A DNA stretch of 64,000 nt from Isoetes taiwanensis (GCA_021234155.1 JAJEKV010000082.1:2415377-2479376), one strand, 5' to 3'. Positions 48,777 to 61,809 are shown, counted from the stretch's first letter. The notes: generated from the letters alone by a model not told the origin. Made by a program: numbers and translations.

Positions 48777-49092
48777 GGCCGCCACATCTTCTTGCACTAT
48801 ATTAACCGTGAACAAGTCTGCAAGAAATGCTTTATGGTTATCTACCATTTAGAGTCCACTAGAATATCTCGAATACATAAAATATTGGATAAAAATCCAA
48901 TAATTTATGATTCTAGAATGGGACTCGCATGAAACCAACAAACCGCCCGAATACCAAAGGACTTCCTTAACAAACTAGGATCGAGGACGAAGGTCACAGG
49001 ATGAAGGCTAAAGGCCGAGAACGGACAGCATGAAAGAAACGCCAAATTGGCCAAACCAGGCAGGAAGAAGCCCCTCCCCTGCCTGGAAACAA

Positions 49093-49598
49093 TTCAAAGA
49101 GAATAAGGTACTGCTGAGAGAGAAGAGGACTTAGACTTGCTTCTCATTCATCTCAGCAGATTTTCTACAATGGTGGATAGTGGGTAGCCGCACACATGCG
49201 AACTACCCATAAAAAATAAAGGGAAAATCCAATTATATCATTTGGACCCCAACAAAATACAATGCTAATAGAGCGGGCTAATGTACTGTAGAAAGCTTAT
49301 CAAGGGATTAAAAACCCGCCCCTTCGGTTTTTTGAGGAAAAACCTAGTGATAAGCCTTGACAAGGGGCTTGGACAAGCGTAAAAGGCATAAAAATCGCCT
49401 CCCAAAACCCACGAATGGAAAAGTCGAAGCGGTGCCGCTAACACATGTACGCACATCACCAACAAAACAACAAGACAAACCAAACCTCCCAGAGTGGAGG
49501 GGCTGATTACGCGCGTGCCACGCGATAAAAATACAATAACAAAGAAGGGGGGGAGGGTGGGTTCAAAGAGAATAAGGTACTGCTGAGAGAGAAGAGGA
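49093..49598. mobile_element. 432-bp insertion with 37-bp direct repeats
   Basis: The 37-bp sequence starting TTCAAAGAGAATAAGG is present at 49,093-49,129 and identically at 49,562-49,598, with 432 bp (49,130-49,561) between. The insert holds a hairpin-forming segment (49,306-49,354: AAAAACCCGCCCCTTCGG, then TTTTTTGAGGAAAAACC) shared with the LINE 3' end at 2,124-2,178. It therefore looks like a short LINE 3' end or a SINE that borrows it. A 37-bp target-site duplication is unusually long. Confidence 0.65.
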
Positions 49599-49669
49599 AG
49601 CGCCGATGAGAAGTCGAAAGCTTGGCGCCCTAAAATAGCGAACTCCCAACGTAAGCGGGCATCGCGCTA

Positions 49670-51690
49670 GCCCGCATGCATGCAAAACATGCATGCTCGT
49701 CCCATTCTAGAATGGCGATCCGATGTCTCGGATCGATGGGATCACTGTGGTCCAAGAAGAATTGTAACAATGCACACCCTAGCTTCTATGTCATGGATGC
49801 AGAAATATTTGCTAAGAGCAACATGTATCATTTGACAGACAACATCACAAAAAAGGATATCTTCCAAGAATATAAAGAGACATGTATTCAGTCTCAGCAC
49901 ATCTCTTATTCACTCTTCACTAGACTGTAGAAAAGTGAACTCGGTCTTGTGAAAATTCCCAGGAGACATATTGCTCAAGATATGCAAAATTAAAGAGTCA
50001 AAGAGAAACTGCAAAGACAAAGGTCGAAAGAAGTAAGTTAAAGTCCTTCATTCTCACACTTGCTTCACAGAATTTTTTTGATCTGATTCCTTCTACAGAT
50101 ATTTTGCAATAGAACCTTGCTAGACCCCATGAACAAGAAGCAGCCGAGAGAAGGAAGCTTGCTAAGTACAGAAAAAAGCTCTTGAGCGTCCACTGCAGTA
50201 TATGTCTGTTATGATTGATGGAATGGATCAATAAAAGACAACTCTACCTCACTTCTTGAATATTCCTAAAGATGTGCCAAAGGAATGCTTTGTCAAGGTC
50301 CACCTTGTAGGAGCTATGGTCTTCAAAGAAAGTCTAAAGTGCAAAGTCTTCTTAACGTATCCTAACTTGCATGGTGACTCAAACCTCACAATTACAATTG
50401 CTAACAGGATGCTACGTGAGCAAGAGCAATTACCACTAGTGCTCTACCTGCAATTTGGCAACACTACCAGGAGAACAAGAACCACACTCTTTGCTTATTG
50501 TGCCATGCTAGTGGAGCTAGAGATCTTCATAAAAGTAAAGCTCAAAAGCGCACTCATGATCAAATAGACCAGATGTTCAGAAGATTTTTCGTGCATCTTA
50601 GAATGAAGAAGGGCTTTTGTCTTCCTACTTTAGTTCAAATCATTTAAGACTCTTACACTCCCATATCAGTGGTTGAGCTTCTCAAGGAGACTGCTGACTT
50701 TAGAGAATTTGTTTTCTCTCGAGGCTCCGATAGAGAACAAGCTGTGAACAAGTTGAATGATCTCATCTTTCAACATCACATCAAGTTTTACTTGAAGAAT
50801 GAAGAAAGCTTTTTACAAGGGAAGAAATACACCACAACTAAAGACTGGAGTCTGCCAGAGAGTTTGCGCTTCTTCAAATCTGTTCCAGACACTTCTTTGG
50901 TAGATCGTGCTGAGCAACTTCCTCTGAAAAATTCAAAAGAGTCTTGAAAGTCCAATCACATCCTAGAAACTCCATTCACATCCTTAAAAGCCATTGAAAG
51001 TGAAATTTTCTTGGGCTTTAAGTACTAGAAGAAGACTAGATGTGATGGAGAAGTTTCTTTCTTGAACAAAAGATTGTTATTCAAAACCTAGCTCTAAGGC
51101 AGTTGCAAGAACCTTTTGCGTGGCCTGGTGCCTTCCATCAACCCCAGAACTAGGCAGGTCCAAGCAATGCTACAGTGGCACCTGCAGAGAGGAAGACGAC
51201 GAACGAGTCATGTATCTCAGACCACGGCGCAAGAATGAGCCTCCAGGTGATATCACATAAATTACCAAAGGTATGCTAATTGCTCTTCCTACTGAGGAGG
51301 ATGATAAAGGTCGACCTTTTTGGATAGCAAAAGTAATTGACACAATCAAAGAGGAAGGCTAGTGACTAAACTCAAGATTCATTGGCTTGCTACACGTTTA
51401 GAAAATGCTTTTGAACGTAGGTATGAGTTAAAAATGAGAACTCAAGAAAAGGGGACAAAGTCCAAGAAAGTGGGTTGTAGGGATGAGCTAAACCTACTGG
51501 AAGTGAGTATATTGTGCTATGATTTCAAATTGAAATCTAACAATCATCTATGCCAGAGAACGATCAACTTGCTTAAGAAGGCTTGTAATTATGAGGAAGA
51601 AGATAAAAAATGGAGTGGTGGTGGCACTTTGTTGACAGTGACGAGGAAGATAACTCAAGCACTTCCTTAAGTGACAGTAAAAGAAGTGAA
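49670..51690 (+). pseudogene. DUF7869-like mobile-element gene (decayed)
   Basis: Fragments on + match, in order, my recollection of the DUF7869 family (found in plants and invertebrates, function unknown, probably transposon-linked). IDGMDQ.KTTLPHFL starts at about 50,214, with a TAA at 50,232-50,234. VKVHLVGAMVF and HGDSNLTITI follow. LYLQFGNTT is at about 50,445, where the family has a DN pair and this copy has GN. AYCAMLVELEIF follows. RTHDQIDQMFRRFF is at about 50,549-50,590. A later helical part includes VVELLKETADFREFVF (from about 50,670). The C-terminal part reads LIALPTEEDDKGRPFWIAKV (about 51,280-51,340) and LKIHWLATRLENAFERRYEL (51,371-51,430). An intron (about 50,030-50,098) is visible. 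Several stops and frameshifts exclude function. It lies divergent to the ParB-like gene. Confidence 0.6.
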
Positions 51691-51779
51691 GGTCATGAAG
51701 ATGGCATAAACGAATATGATGATGTGCTAGATCCCTCCATCATCACTTTTCACACTTTTGCATATAATTGAGTGTTAAA

Positions 51780-54700
51780 AAAAGACTATAAATTTTGCAT
51801 GTGAATATGAAGATTTTGTCTTCAATTTTTGAAATACTACAATTTTAGTTATAGACTTCACTTCAATTTTTTGTTAAAAGTTATATTCCCTTGAATTGGA
51901 CGTTCTCTCTAGAACATACTTCAGGAAAATTCTCGTTGCAAGGAAAAATGTCACATTGACATAGTCAGTTCTCTCTTTGCACAAAAAGTAGTGATTTTTT
52001 TTTTTTTGGGGAGGGGATTCAAAATACAACTTTACGTCCTTTCCTTTTACCTCATTTTAGCCCACTTCTATTAAAAAAAGAGGGGAGGGGGGAGGGGGGT
52101 CTTCAAGGAATATTCTTGTTGCTCCTGTTTCGATGATTTGCTCCCATTTAATACGCAATAGTGTAAAGAATATAACTAAGTTATAACTAGCCAAAAGCTG
52201 CTTACAACATATCAACATTTCATTTTTTAGTTAAAAGTTTCTACAAATAATTGTTGCCTCAAGGAATTTTCAGTTTATGATATGCATCCAGCTTGAAAAT
52301 CTTTCATAACATCTCAATTATCCTAGCATGGAAAGCATTTATAAAGGCTGTTGATGCTACAATAGAAGGTGATGATTTTTGTACATGAGTTTCTGATGAT
52401 TAAAGATAAAAACAAACAACATGACTATTCAGCTCGAGAGCTTGTTACAGCCAAAATTTGGATAGAACAGTCCATTTCAAATCTATTCCAAATGGTCCAT
52501 GTCTCTTGGAACTTGTTATAGGCATTGCATGGGGTTGTCAGCAAACATACAACCAATCTTTCATTTCTAATGAAGGTAAAGCATCATTTTGGAGACTTCA
52601 AAATTTCTAGAACTAGTAATTCTCTTGCCACATGACTTTTGAGACATTTCTGACAAAAATACATATTGGGAAGTTAATAAATATGCTCCAAGGAGGGCAT
52701 CATGTGTCAAACTAATGATACTTCATCCCACTTGGGCACCACTAAACTAGTTCTGTAAAGCAAATAATGCCCATACTTCTGCCATAGCTTTCAATAGCAC
52801 CGTAACTGCATTTGCAATTTGAATCGATGGCTATTCCCATAGAGTTCTATTTAGATATGTTGGTGACGTTTTGACACCTCAGAGTATTGAAGGGCACTAT
52901 CTTGCTTTTAGTTATGCCCAATGCTAGAAATATAGTTCCCATAGCATTCCTATTTGGACGCTTTAAGTGCTAATCCATCATAAATTAAATTAGATTACTA
53001 TCAAGTGACTTTGGCACTTGATTGTAATAAGCATACACTATTTGGCTAAATTAGCACATAAAACAATGCAGGATGACAACTTTCTCATAACTACACACTA
53101 CATTTTCTCTAAGGTTTGGCTTCATTTTTTATTAACGAGTATATTCATATCATAGAAAATCATAAAATTCTATAGTACTCCCCAAAATTGCAGACATGTT
53201 ATCTAACAAACTGGCACATCTAGCAAGTGGATATGTATTAAATTCTAAGATTAAACTGATGAAGCCGAGTATGTAGTGATATATACTATTCAACATGTGG
53301 CTTGCAAGGTAGCAAATAGGAGGAACATCAAATTTCAAAACAAAATAGCCAATAAAAATACTATTGTCTCTAGCTCATGCAGAGTTTAAAGATAGGACCT
53401 GCTTATACTTGCCACATCATGTTAAAAGTCATATGTTCTTACATCTTTGATTTTTCTAGTTTGAATAGCCCAGCCGGCTCTATGGCTGCTTAGCCAGCTC
53501 GTTTCTTGGCATCATTCCTGCAAAAATCTAAAATACAGTGGGTTTAAAATTACCTGGCATTCTTGTGCAGACGGATTTTTAACTCTGTGTGAGCTTAACC
53601 CTCCCTGCTGTGTGGTCTTAGCCCTGCAAATCAGGTATGATCAAATCGCAATCCGGCCTTGTGTGATCTTAGCCCTGCAATAGGATATGATCAAGTGCAA
53701 TCGGTCCTACTTTTTTGCTGGGTGGGCAATTCGACGGATTCAGCCCCCTTTTTGGGGATAGCTTTATTTTGGAAACTTTTTTTGTAGGTCGTAGGATGAG
53801 ATGAGAGTACTTTAGGTATGCGACCAAGCATTTCCTCCTCCAAAGATTTTCTTGCTAGCCATTTTATTAATTTGGCCTTTTTTTCTTGTTCTATAGTTAG
53901 TTTCAGATCATATCTCTAATTTTCCTTCTCTTAACTCAAGATATTTACATATTTTAGGTTAACCCCTAACATTAGGGACTTCACCTTTTTTATCTTTGGG
54001 CATGTGTATTCCATTGTCATTCTATGATCCCCCTCCTTATAGGGGCCATCAAGTTGTTAGTCTTTATCATTTCTTGGACTTGCATTCAAAGCTCTTACTT
54101 CGTTTCCCTGACTTGATTCTCTCTTTCCCTAACTCTTGCTTCGTTGCTCTAGCTTGTCGTCCCAAATGAATTCTCTCTTTCACTATCTTATGGCCCTTCT
54201 TGCTATATTATCTTCATTAATTTTTCTTTTATTCAATAGCTCTTAGCTTATTCAGAATTACCTCAATTATATGTAAAGCTCCTTCATCAGCTCCTAAGCT
54301 TGAATTTGAATTTCATTTACTTTCGCATTTCTTACGTCTTTATATGGGCCACTCTCTAGGTTGCTCTTCTAGCATTATTTTCGTCCACTTTATTAATTGC
54401 TCTAGAAGACTAGATTTTGATGTTTTTTGGCAGACAGACACCAAGGGACAGGTTCTATCTCAATAGTAACATGTGTTTTCGACTTCACAAGGTCACAAAA
54501 TTTTGGTTTGGTTATAAGGGACTAGCATCGATATTTTGAGCATGGTTTTCGACCAAGCCCATCCTGAATTTCTTGCTTCTAGACCTTGTAGCAACAAGTT
54601 TTGCCGCCTAAGCCATGTGATCATTATGTTGTTTTGCAAATCCGTTAAGCAGCCTTTAGCAGATTTTAGGACCAAATGTGCACTCTACAATCATTTATTA

Positions 54701-55690
54701 GATAATCTCCTAGATTTGCTCTTGCACCTTTGATTGCTTAGGTAGCTTTGCCTTTGAACACGATAGTGTTCTTTTTTTGAATTACCATGTCAACCCTATG
54801 AAAGAATACAAATATTGTTAATTTTTCTCCGTTGCCTATGTTTGATCATGCATCCTCTTCATAAGCTAGTTTATTTGATTATATTTTTTCTCAAATGTGC
54901 CAAGGCATATCATGATATATCATGCATTCTCTTCCTGGTCAAAATCAATCATCTTTTGACCTTCCTCTTCTTATATGCCAAATTTAGTGACCATGTATCT
55001 TCTTTCGATTACTTCCCATATCCCATAAACCTCACCGCATCCTTTTGCTCACCAGCATCACCGGTTATACTTCTTTCTGCTAATTCGATTTCCTCTCTTA
55101 TATAATATCTTCTAGGGTTCCTAAATTAATGCATTGTTTGATTTTCCAAGTTGATACATTTATAAAATCTTAGTTTTGCATCCATCCTTTGCTTTCTGGC
55201 TAAAAGCTGATAATCCAGCTCTAGAGGGTGTCGAACCTCTGATAATCGAGTTGTGGGTGTGGACAATCCAAAGTGTGTGAGGAAGCTTGTCTTGCCTGCC
55301 AATTAAAGCGGATAAACATATGGGAGGTTCTTCCTTTTATTTGCTTTAAAAGGCAAGCAGGGGTGTTTACCCCCTTACCTGCTTCTTCATTGTTGAACAA
55401 GTAACCAAGAATCTGCTATGCCGATTATCATTACAGGGTTTTAGCGAATGCAATGTGGCAACACCAGATTATATCATCGAAAAAAAACCGACCCCAATGT
55501 AGTGTCCTGCATCTCAAAGTAAACAATTAGTGTAATGGCCCAGTGCAACAAGAATTAAAGAGGTCTGACTATTCTTGCTCCAAAATTTGCAAATCTTAGC
55601 AAGTTCCATTGTTCTTGCAAAGCTAGCAAGAAATTTTGTGAAATCTTTTAATGCAGATAAATCTTAGATTATTGAGAAGCCTCAACAATT
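51780..55690. other. No recognised gene
   Basis: AT-rich stretch of about 3.9 kb. It holds poly-T and G-rich runs (51,990-52,015; 52,080-52,100) and an approximate repeat of TCTTAGCCCTGCAA with flanking GATATGATCAA at 53,618-53,700. Open frames are short. 55,190-55,330 has a duplicated GATAATC phrase. No domain is recognised. Confidence 0.4.
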
Positions 55691-56220
55691 CCTCTAAAGG
55701 TAGCTAAGCCGCTTTTTCATGTGGTTGGCAAGATTGATGCTAACTCTTTCCTCCAACCTCACGCTCTGATAGCATGGAAGCGCGATATGACTGAGCAAAT
55801 TGAAGGAATAGAATACGAAGAAAGGGATGTACGCTACCCTCCGCACATTCATGACAAGAGACTCTACGTGACTATAGCCTTTATAGATAGGCAATGTAAC
55901 CAACACGTGGAAAAGGGTCCTATGCTGAGTCTGTCATAAAAGGTTGTATTTTGGACTGTCGCCCTATTTGTGGCTGCCCCTGATGCAAAAGGCTACAAGC
56001 ATCAATTTTGCAATATGGCCTTGAGGATACAAAAGTGTTGACATCGGAACCCATTTTGATTTATCTGATCTAATGGTTTATTTACATAACTATAAAATTT
56101 GCAAGAAATGACGCATTATTTACTGGCACATGCGCTTCTAATGTCTTTATTTTCCACTAAGTCGATTAAATGACAGCTACTAATTTGATTATAAACATCA
56201 GATTTTCAAATCAAAAGCAA
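55691..56220. other. Intergenic, downstream of BLOC1S2
   Basis: A plus-strand frame (55,721-55,939) is open for 72 codons but has no known domain. The rest is the probable 3' region of the BLOC1S2 gene on the opposite strand. Confidence 0.35.
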
Positions 56221-58298
56221 TTAATGTCTTGAAGAGTTATACGCAGCTCTAACCTTTGCTTCTAATGCCCCTGTGTAACCATCAAGGGTTGAAACAACAG
56301 CTTCAAGTTCAATAACCTCCTTATCAATCTTTTCTATTTGTTCAAGATAAGCACACAGACTCTCATTCTTCTGTTTCAAGCGTTCCACAAAAACTAGCAA
56401 ACCAGAAGCAAAATCTGCAAAGTTTTCATATTCCTTTGATGTTGCCAAATTCATCTTCTTTATCAGCTCCAGCTGATTGCTTGAACCCTGCACCAAATTT
56501 CCCGAGTGTTTTCATCATAGTAAAGCATTCTTTGCAGCCTTCTTAAACTTCATTTATAAAAATATGATGATGCAAATTTGATGCCATGCAGTTGCAAAGA
56601 CAAACCTTCAAAATTAAATCATATTATACAAATCCAGAAAGAACAACTTATTTTTTTCAATTCTATACTTCATTTAGATCTAGTCTTATGCTATTGAAGA
56701 AAACATGTGCATCGATATCTCAATACAGTGAACAAATAAATGTGATGAAAAAGGCACCTTGATAGTAAACCACACAATTAAGTGAAAATTTCACAAACAA
56801 TGATAATATAAGTTGGTAAACATGAGCTGAATATGGATGTATATCCATGGTCCTGCGTGATGAAGACAACACATTTTGCTGTTTTGAAAGGCAAAAACAC
56901 ATCTATCTGCTACATGAATATGTGTTTGGACTGTGCGGCCAATGACAAGATAAGCAAAAAGAACAACAAACTGGTGAAAAACAGAAAACGAACTTCATAT
57001 TGGGATAATCATGGTACCTCAGATAATGGCCAGACAACTGCTGAAGTTATACATTATTGAAGAATGTGAATGGAACATGTAATTAAGCTGTTTTATCAGC
57101 AGATATGATAATATGAAGAGTCATAAAATTTAATAAAAGTTGTGCCCAAGTATCTACTATTGCTGCGCAGGGCAAGCTCAGTTGAGAATTGCTTATGGTT
57201 CAAAACATGAAAAATATCTTCCAAAGTTTCCAAGTATATATATTCTGAACAAGTTATTACGATGACAAAAAATAGCAATATTATATAACATGTTACTAGT
57301 TATAAGAGAAAATGGCAGCACCATTCACAATATAGTAGATCTGAGGAGAAACCTTCTGAACTATGACCTTTTAACTAAAGGGTACAGTACTCTACTGGTT
57401 TTTATAGACATGACATAGAGGTTCCGAATATGGTTTTCATAGTTCTGCTGGACTAAGACAATACATTTTTCTTTCAAAAGACATATGAAAATGAAGGCAA
57501 AGGAACAATAGACCAAAGAGACGATAACTTCAAAGGTATTAAGGTAGGGAAGGATGGCATGTAGCAACGAATGCTGAACTTATAGGATATTTATCAACAG
57601 CATTGTGTATGCCGGACTAAAATGCTAAACTTTGAACATTGGAGGACCGATGTTCAAAAACATACACAGTAATATGAAGAGTCAGAGGATTTGATGAGAA
57701 CTAACAGCCTGTCCATCATTGCCAGTTTTCCTATGATTTTTGTCTTTAGAGATTGATGCATTATAGTCTTGATAAACTTTTGATGCAAATCTTTGATCAG
57801 CGGTAGTAATATGAAGAGTCATAGGATTTGTCTAGAATTAACCAGTTTTCCTATGATTTTTGTCTTTAGAGATCGATGCATTATAGTCTTGATAATTTTT
57901 TTCACGTGAATCTATTTGATCAGTGGTTGGCAAAATTTAAGTCAGCGGTGATCTTAGCCCAGAAGCCAGATAAATTAGGTTTGCCTTCTAGCCCCTTCGG
58001 AGGTGGATCCGGTTGGGTGGATAAAAATCGTGTGCCCTAATGCCTTTTCTTCAATATATCTAGAGATTCTATCTAGTGTTCCGTATTAGTGTTCCGTATT
58101 ATAAGGACACCCAGAACATCCTTTAGCATTGAAACTTAAAAAAGCAAAGAAAGATACCTGAAGTTCCAATCTGCTGACATTTGCAATATTCAAAAAGAGG
58201 CCTTCGAATGCTTCACTAAGCGTATCATTCCCGTGCCCAGGCAAACCATTGGACTTGTTGATTGCAGGCGTTTCAGATGTTGATGTAGATGGTTCCAT
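56221..58298 (-). CDS. BLOC1S2: BLOC1S2 (BLOC-1 complex subunit 2), 2 exons
   Basis: Exon 1 is 58,298-58,158 (47 codons, MEPSTSTSETPAINK, then LSEAFEGLFLNIANVSRLEL). Exon 2 is 56,487-56,221 (GSSNQLELIKKMNLATSKEY, then FADFASGLLVFVERLKQKNE). They join in phase 0 to 135 aa, close to the usual size of the family. The whole protein is helical and matches plant BLOC1S2 (coiled-coil, PF10046-type): ELQ-NNQLELL-KMN and DVASGL-VFVE are the hallmarks. In plants it works with BLOS1 in endosomal trafficking; this is known from the family. The 1,670-bp intron (56,488-58,157) contains an approximate duplication (57,668-57,790 and about 57,807-57,910) but no gene. The frame is intact. Confidence 0.93.
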
Positions 58299-58299
58299 C

Positions 58300-58940
58300 T
58301 GAAAATATCTGTACGTAGTTAACTAGCTAAGTAGCTTACATCTAGCGAACTAAACAGCTTACATTTTGGCCTGTCTAACAAGCTATAAATAAATTTGTCC
58401 CAGCTTCAGCTTCAGCTTCAGTAATTTGTAAAATTAGAGCTATTGCAAAAGAAAGATATGATTTGACCTAATTACTAACAGGAAATGCGGAACCAACGTT
58501 TAAATCACAAACATGAAGCTGACCTAATTCTAAATTTCGTACGTATTCTTTACGGCACAACAATGATACTGAGCACAGAGATTAGCCACTCCTGCAATCG
58601 AACTCTAGCTACAGTTCCTGGCCAACAAAAATTTCACGAAACTAAACGAAGAAACCCTGCCGGAAAGAAAAAAATGCAGGCAGAGGGAAAGATTAAATCT
58701 TGTATAGGGGATTCTCTCGAGTGGGGGAATGGTGGACCGGACACCATTCCCCTACGTAATGATTTCCGCTTTTTTTTTTTTTTTAGCAGGGTTGCCTAAG
58801 GGCGAAATCACACTAGGGCTAAACTTTAATAAAAAATTCACAAACGCCAACGAAATATTACCACGTGGATTATTTAGGCACTCACCGTATCACATTAGGG
58901 GTGTCAAAATCTGAGTCAGCGTTTCGGCACCCTTCGAAAT
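58300..58940. promoter_or_regulatory. Upstream region of BLOC1S2, possibly bidirectional
   Basis: The BLOC1S2 start is at 58,298 on -. On + a short frame beginning ATG 58,991 (MNFPLHLVSSKLSRQRAQRN) ends at a GAGAG|GTAAGG donor near 59,110 and could be the first exon of a divergent gene. A T-run lies at 58,770-58,784. Specific promoter elements are not clear. Confidence 0.3.
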
Positions 58941-59199
58941 TTCGACGGGCAACACCAGCTGACCAAAGTTTTGGCAGGCAACCACGTCGGATGAATTTTC
59001 CACTTCATCTCGTTTCTTCCAAACTTTCGCGCCAGAGAGCTCAACGCAATTGCATTCAACAAAATCATTTCGCCAGCTTCTACAAGGATCTATTTCATAT
59101 TTTCCGAGAGGTAAGGTTCTATATTGCAAGGCCATTCGATTCTCTTTCATGAGCTCTTTCCATTGTGGTCTTTTTTTGTTCATGCAATGGTAAAATTTC

Positions 59200-59541
59200 A
59201 CATGCTTTTATCCTTAATTTGTTTATATGAGTGCGAGCCATTATTCCTTGATGCAAAAAACTGGCATAAATGCCTGGGCCACAATGGATTGTAGAAAATC
59301 TGGGTATTGTGATTGGAACTTCAAATTCTTCTCTATCGTTATTTAACTTGGACCTCTTTGCATTCATAATTGCATCAATGTCCAGGTTGTGATGAGCATT
59401 CAAAGTAGCTAAGTGATCACTTTTGGTGGTTAAACAGTTGCCATTCATCAATCCTCCTGTAACTCCTTCTAGACCAAATTCTTCAAGTGCTAGCTGTATG
59501 CATGTGGTGAGAGAAGGTGCTAATTCTGGGCAGAAGACAAA
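59200..59541 (-). other. Possible exon of an unidentified minus-strand gene
   Basis: On -, after an acceptor-like TTCTGCCCAG at about 59,532, the frame is open for over 100 codons with protein-like content: ELAPSLTTCIQLALEEFGLE, then GVTGGLMNGNCLTTKSDHLA, then IHCGPGIYASFLHQGIMART. A further candidate exon lies at about 59,725-59,660 (NIEDEVFETCNRAEQSL), and a first exon might begin near 59,950 (MDWRPSL before GTATC). No family is recognised. The plus strand at 59,517-59,726 is also open, so this remains uncertain. Confidence 0.35.
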
Positions 59542-59959
59542 TTCAAGCAGTGAACAAAAAGGACAAAGAAAAAATAGTCAATAGCCTATATTTTTATGTT
59601 GACATAACCCGCCCTAAATTTCACGAGATTGATGTCACCTTCAACTGCGGGCTAGATGTGTTCCTTATTGCACTAGGCTCTGCTCAGCTCTATTGCAAGT
59701 TTCAAAGACCTCATCCTCGATATTGACATCATGTTTAAAAATACAATGCTCTTCCATAGCTTACAGAACTAGTTCAATCTACTACTTGTACAATGAAGGA
59801 GTCATGCAAAAATATTTTCAAATCTTTTCAGTGAAATGCTTAAAAAAACAAAGGTGAAGAATGGGTACCTATTACAGGAGTATTGTAAGAGTACTATTGT
59901 GTTATCATGTTGGAGCAGTGAGATACCAGAGATGGTCGCCAATCCATGGAGGTGCTGCC

Positions 59960-60670
59960 GTGAAGAGAGCGAAGCCCGTTTCTAATCGCTGATGTGGAGG
60001 CTGATGTGTCGCTTTAGGCAGCCATAGGTGTGATATGGTATCGGGATAAAAATGAAAATAGGGTCTGGCGGGTGGCTGAATGTGCCACGTATTTTTCTTG
60101 GGTCGGCCCTAGTGTGATTTCGCCCTAACCCGAGCTGCCCACTTTCCTGCAATTCTATGCCACGTGTCATGCCACATCGTCTAAAATCATATTGAGCCAT
60201 CCGATTCTTTAATGCCGAATCCTACGGCCAAAGAAATTAAAAAAACCCAAGAAATTCTCTGCCGTGCCAGGAAATTCTTTTGTAATTAATAGCTACACCT
60301 CTCCAACTGCTTCCGCGATCGTAACGGTCTACCGCATAACCTTCCTACCATTTTCATTCTCTTTTCGTGCAACTATGGAGCCCTTAATACTTTAAGGTTT
60401 TTTCAATAGGCTGTTTATGGAGGAGGAAAAAACCTCTCTGTTTCTCTGCTAGTTGGGAGTATCAAATCGTCAAGAATCCAACAGAGCTATTAATCACCCA
60501 AATTTATGCGTTTCTTTTAAAGGGAATTTTATGAGGCATATACAATATGTGGAGAGCATATGAAATAGGGTTTATGCTAAGCGATTGAAGGCTCCAGCTA
60601 TGGCCGACCAATTCCATTCACTACCTCCATTCCACTCTACACGGCAACTGCATTGTTTCGGATCTCCTAA
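59960..60670. other. Spacer, no gene recognised
   Basis: Contains CACGTGG/CACGTGT cores (about 60,088 and 60,164) that resemble G-box elements and could belong to flanking promoters. No convincing coding frame. Confidence 0.3.
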
Positions 60671-60683
60671 TTCGTGGTGAAGC

Positions 60684-61800
60684 ATGGCAGAGGACGAAAT
60701 CCAGTATTTTTTCATAAAGGTTTGTTTTTCTTTTCGAATGCATCTCAACTGAGCATGACATCACAAAATATGTCAGTTCAGGATAAAGTTTCTTGCAATC
60801 CTTTTTTGCAAAAAGCCATATTTTGCATATCTATTGATCAAGTTTATCTGCGAATTTGCAGCACTTCCATTCATTGTGTTCATGGATGGTGTCTCCTTTG
60901 TCTCTTCTACTTAGTTTGGGGCCTCCTTTCTAATAGTTTGTTTCCTTTCAGAGACTTTAAGTTGTTGACAAATCCTTCACATAATAGAGCACGCACATTG
61001 AAGCTTGATTTGTGTGCAAGAGATACTAAAACGGGCCAGAATGACTCAAATACCCCGCCAACAGCCTTGAGTTGAACTGAATAATCTCAGAGACAAGCTT
61101 GGCACCACTATCTGATTTATGGCTCTAATTCTGAACACGTAGGGTGCAGTATATGCAGCCCTATATGATTATAATATCGCTAGGATGTTGTCTATATTCC
61201 ATGGACACTTCTTATATTCTTCCATATATTGTCATTCAAACTATGGCTCTAATCTTGAATACATACAGTGCAGCATATGATGATTACTATTGCTAGAATA
61301 TTTCCTATATTCCATGGACACGGTTTATATTGTTGTGTCAAATGTCACAGCTTGGATGGTGCGGATGTCACACCTGGACATCTTCTCTTGGGAGTTGGTG
61401 TCCAACTGTCTCAACTCAAGTACTCCCAGTATAGTTATGCATACCGATTGTTACTAGTCTCTTAGGAGAAATCACTCATTGAATTCCATTTTGCTTGTGT
61501 AATAAACTAATCTGGGGTATATTAATATCTCAAAGTGACAAAATCCTCTAGGCATGTAATAATATCAATGTTCTCATAGATTTCTTATCCTTTAATGCAG
61601 ACAATTATTACCCTAAATGAATTGTGCAGCAATACATGGGGATTCAGATTCAAGAAGATAAGACTTCTTAGAATAATGTATCATTTACAAAGCTTAAAAT
61701 GATAAATGGACAGCTTACGAAGTTTGGCAAATGGACTACAGAAGGAATTCGAAGCAGTTTGGACAAAGAATTCGACCATATTTTTCTTTACAATAGTGAG
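60684..61800 (+). other. Possible multi-exon gene, unidentified
   Basis: A candidate first exon begins at ATG 60,684 (MAEDEIQYFFIK, then GTTTGT). A second clean stretch follows an acceptor at about 60,951 (DFKLLTNPSHNRARTLKLDL). A third follows at about 61,630-61,790 (LKMINGQLTKFGKWTTEGIR, then SSLDKEFDHIFLYN) with one in-frame TAG upstream. Phases were not proven and no domain is recognised. Confidence 0.25.
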
Positions 61801-61809
61801 TTTGGAATA

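Noticed and set aside
49605-49635. Hammerhead-ribozyme-like GATGAG...GAAA sequence
   Set aside because: The core reads CCGATGAG instead of CTGATGAG, stem II would be only two base pairs, and no cleavage-site stem arrangement fits.
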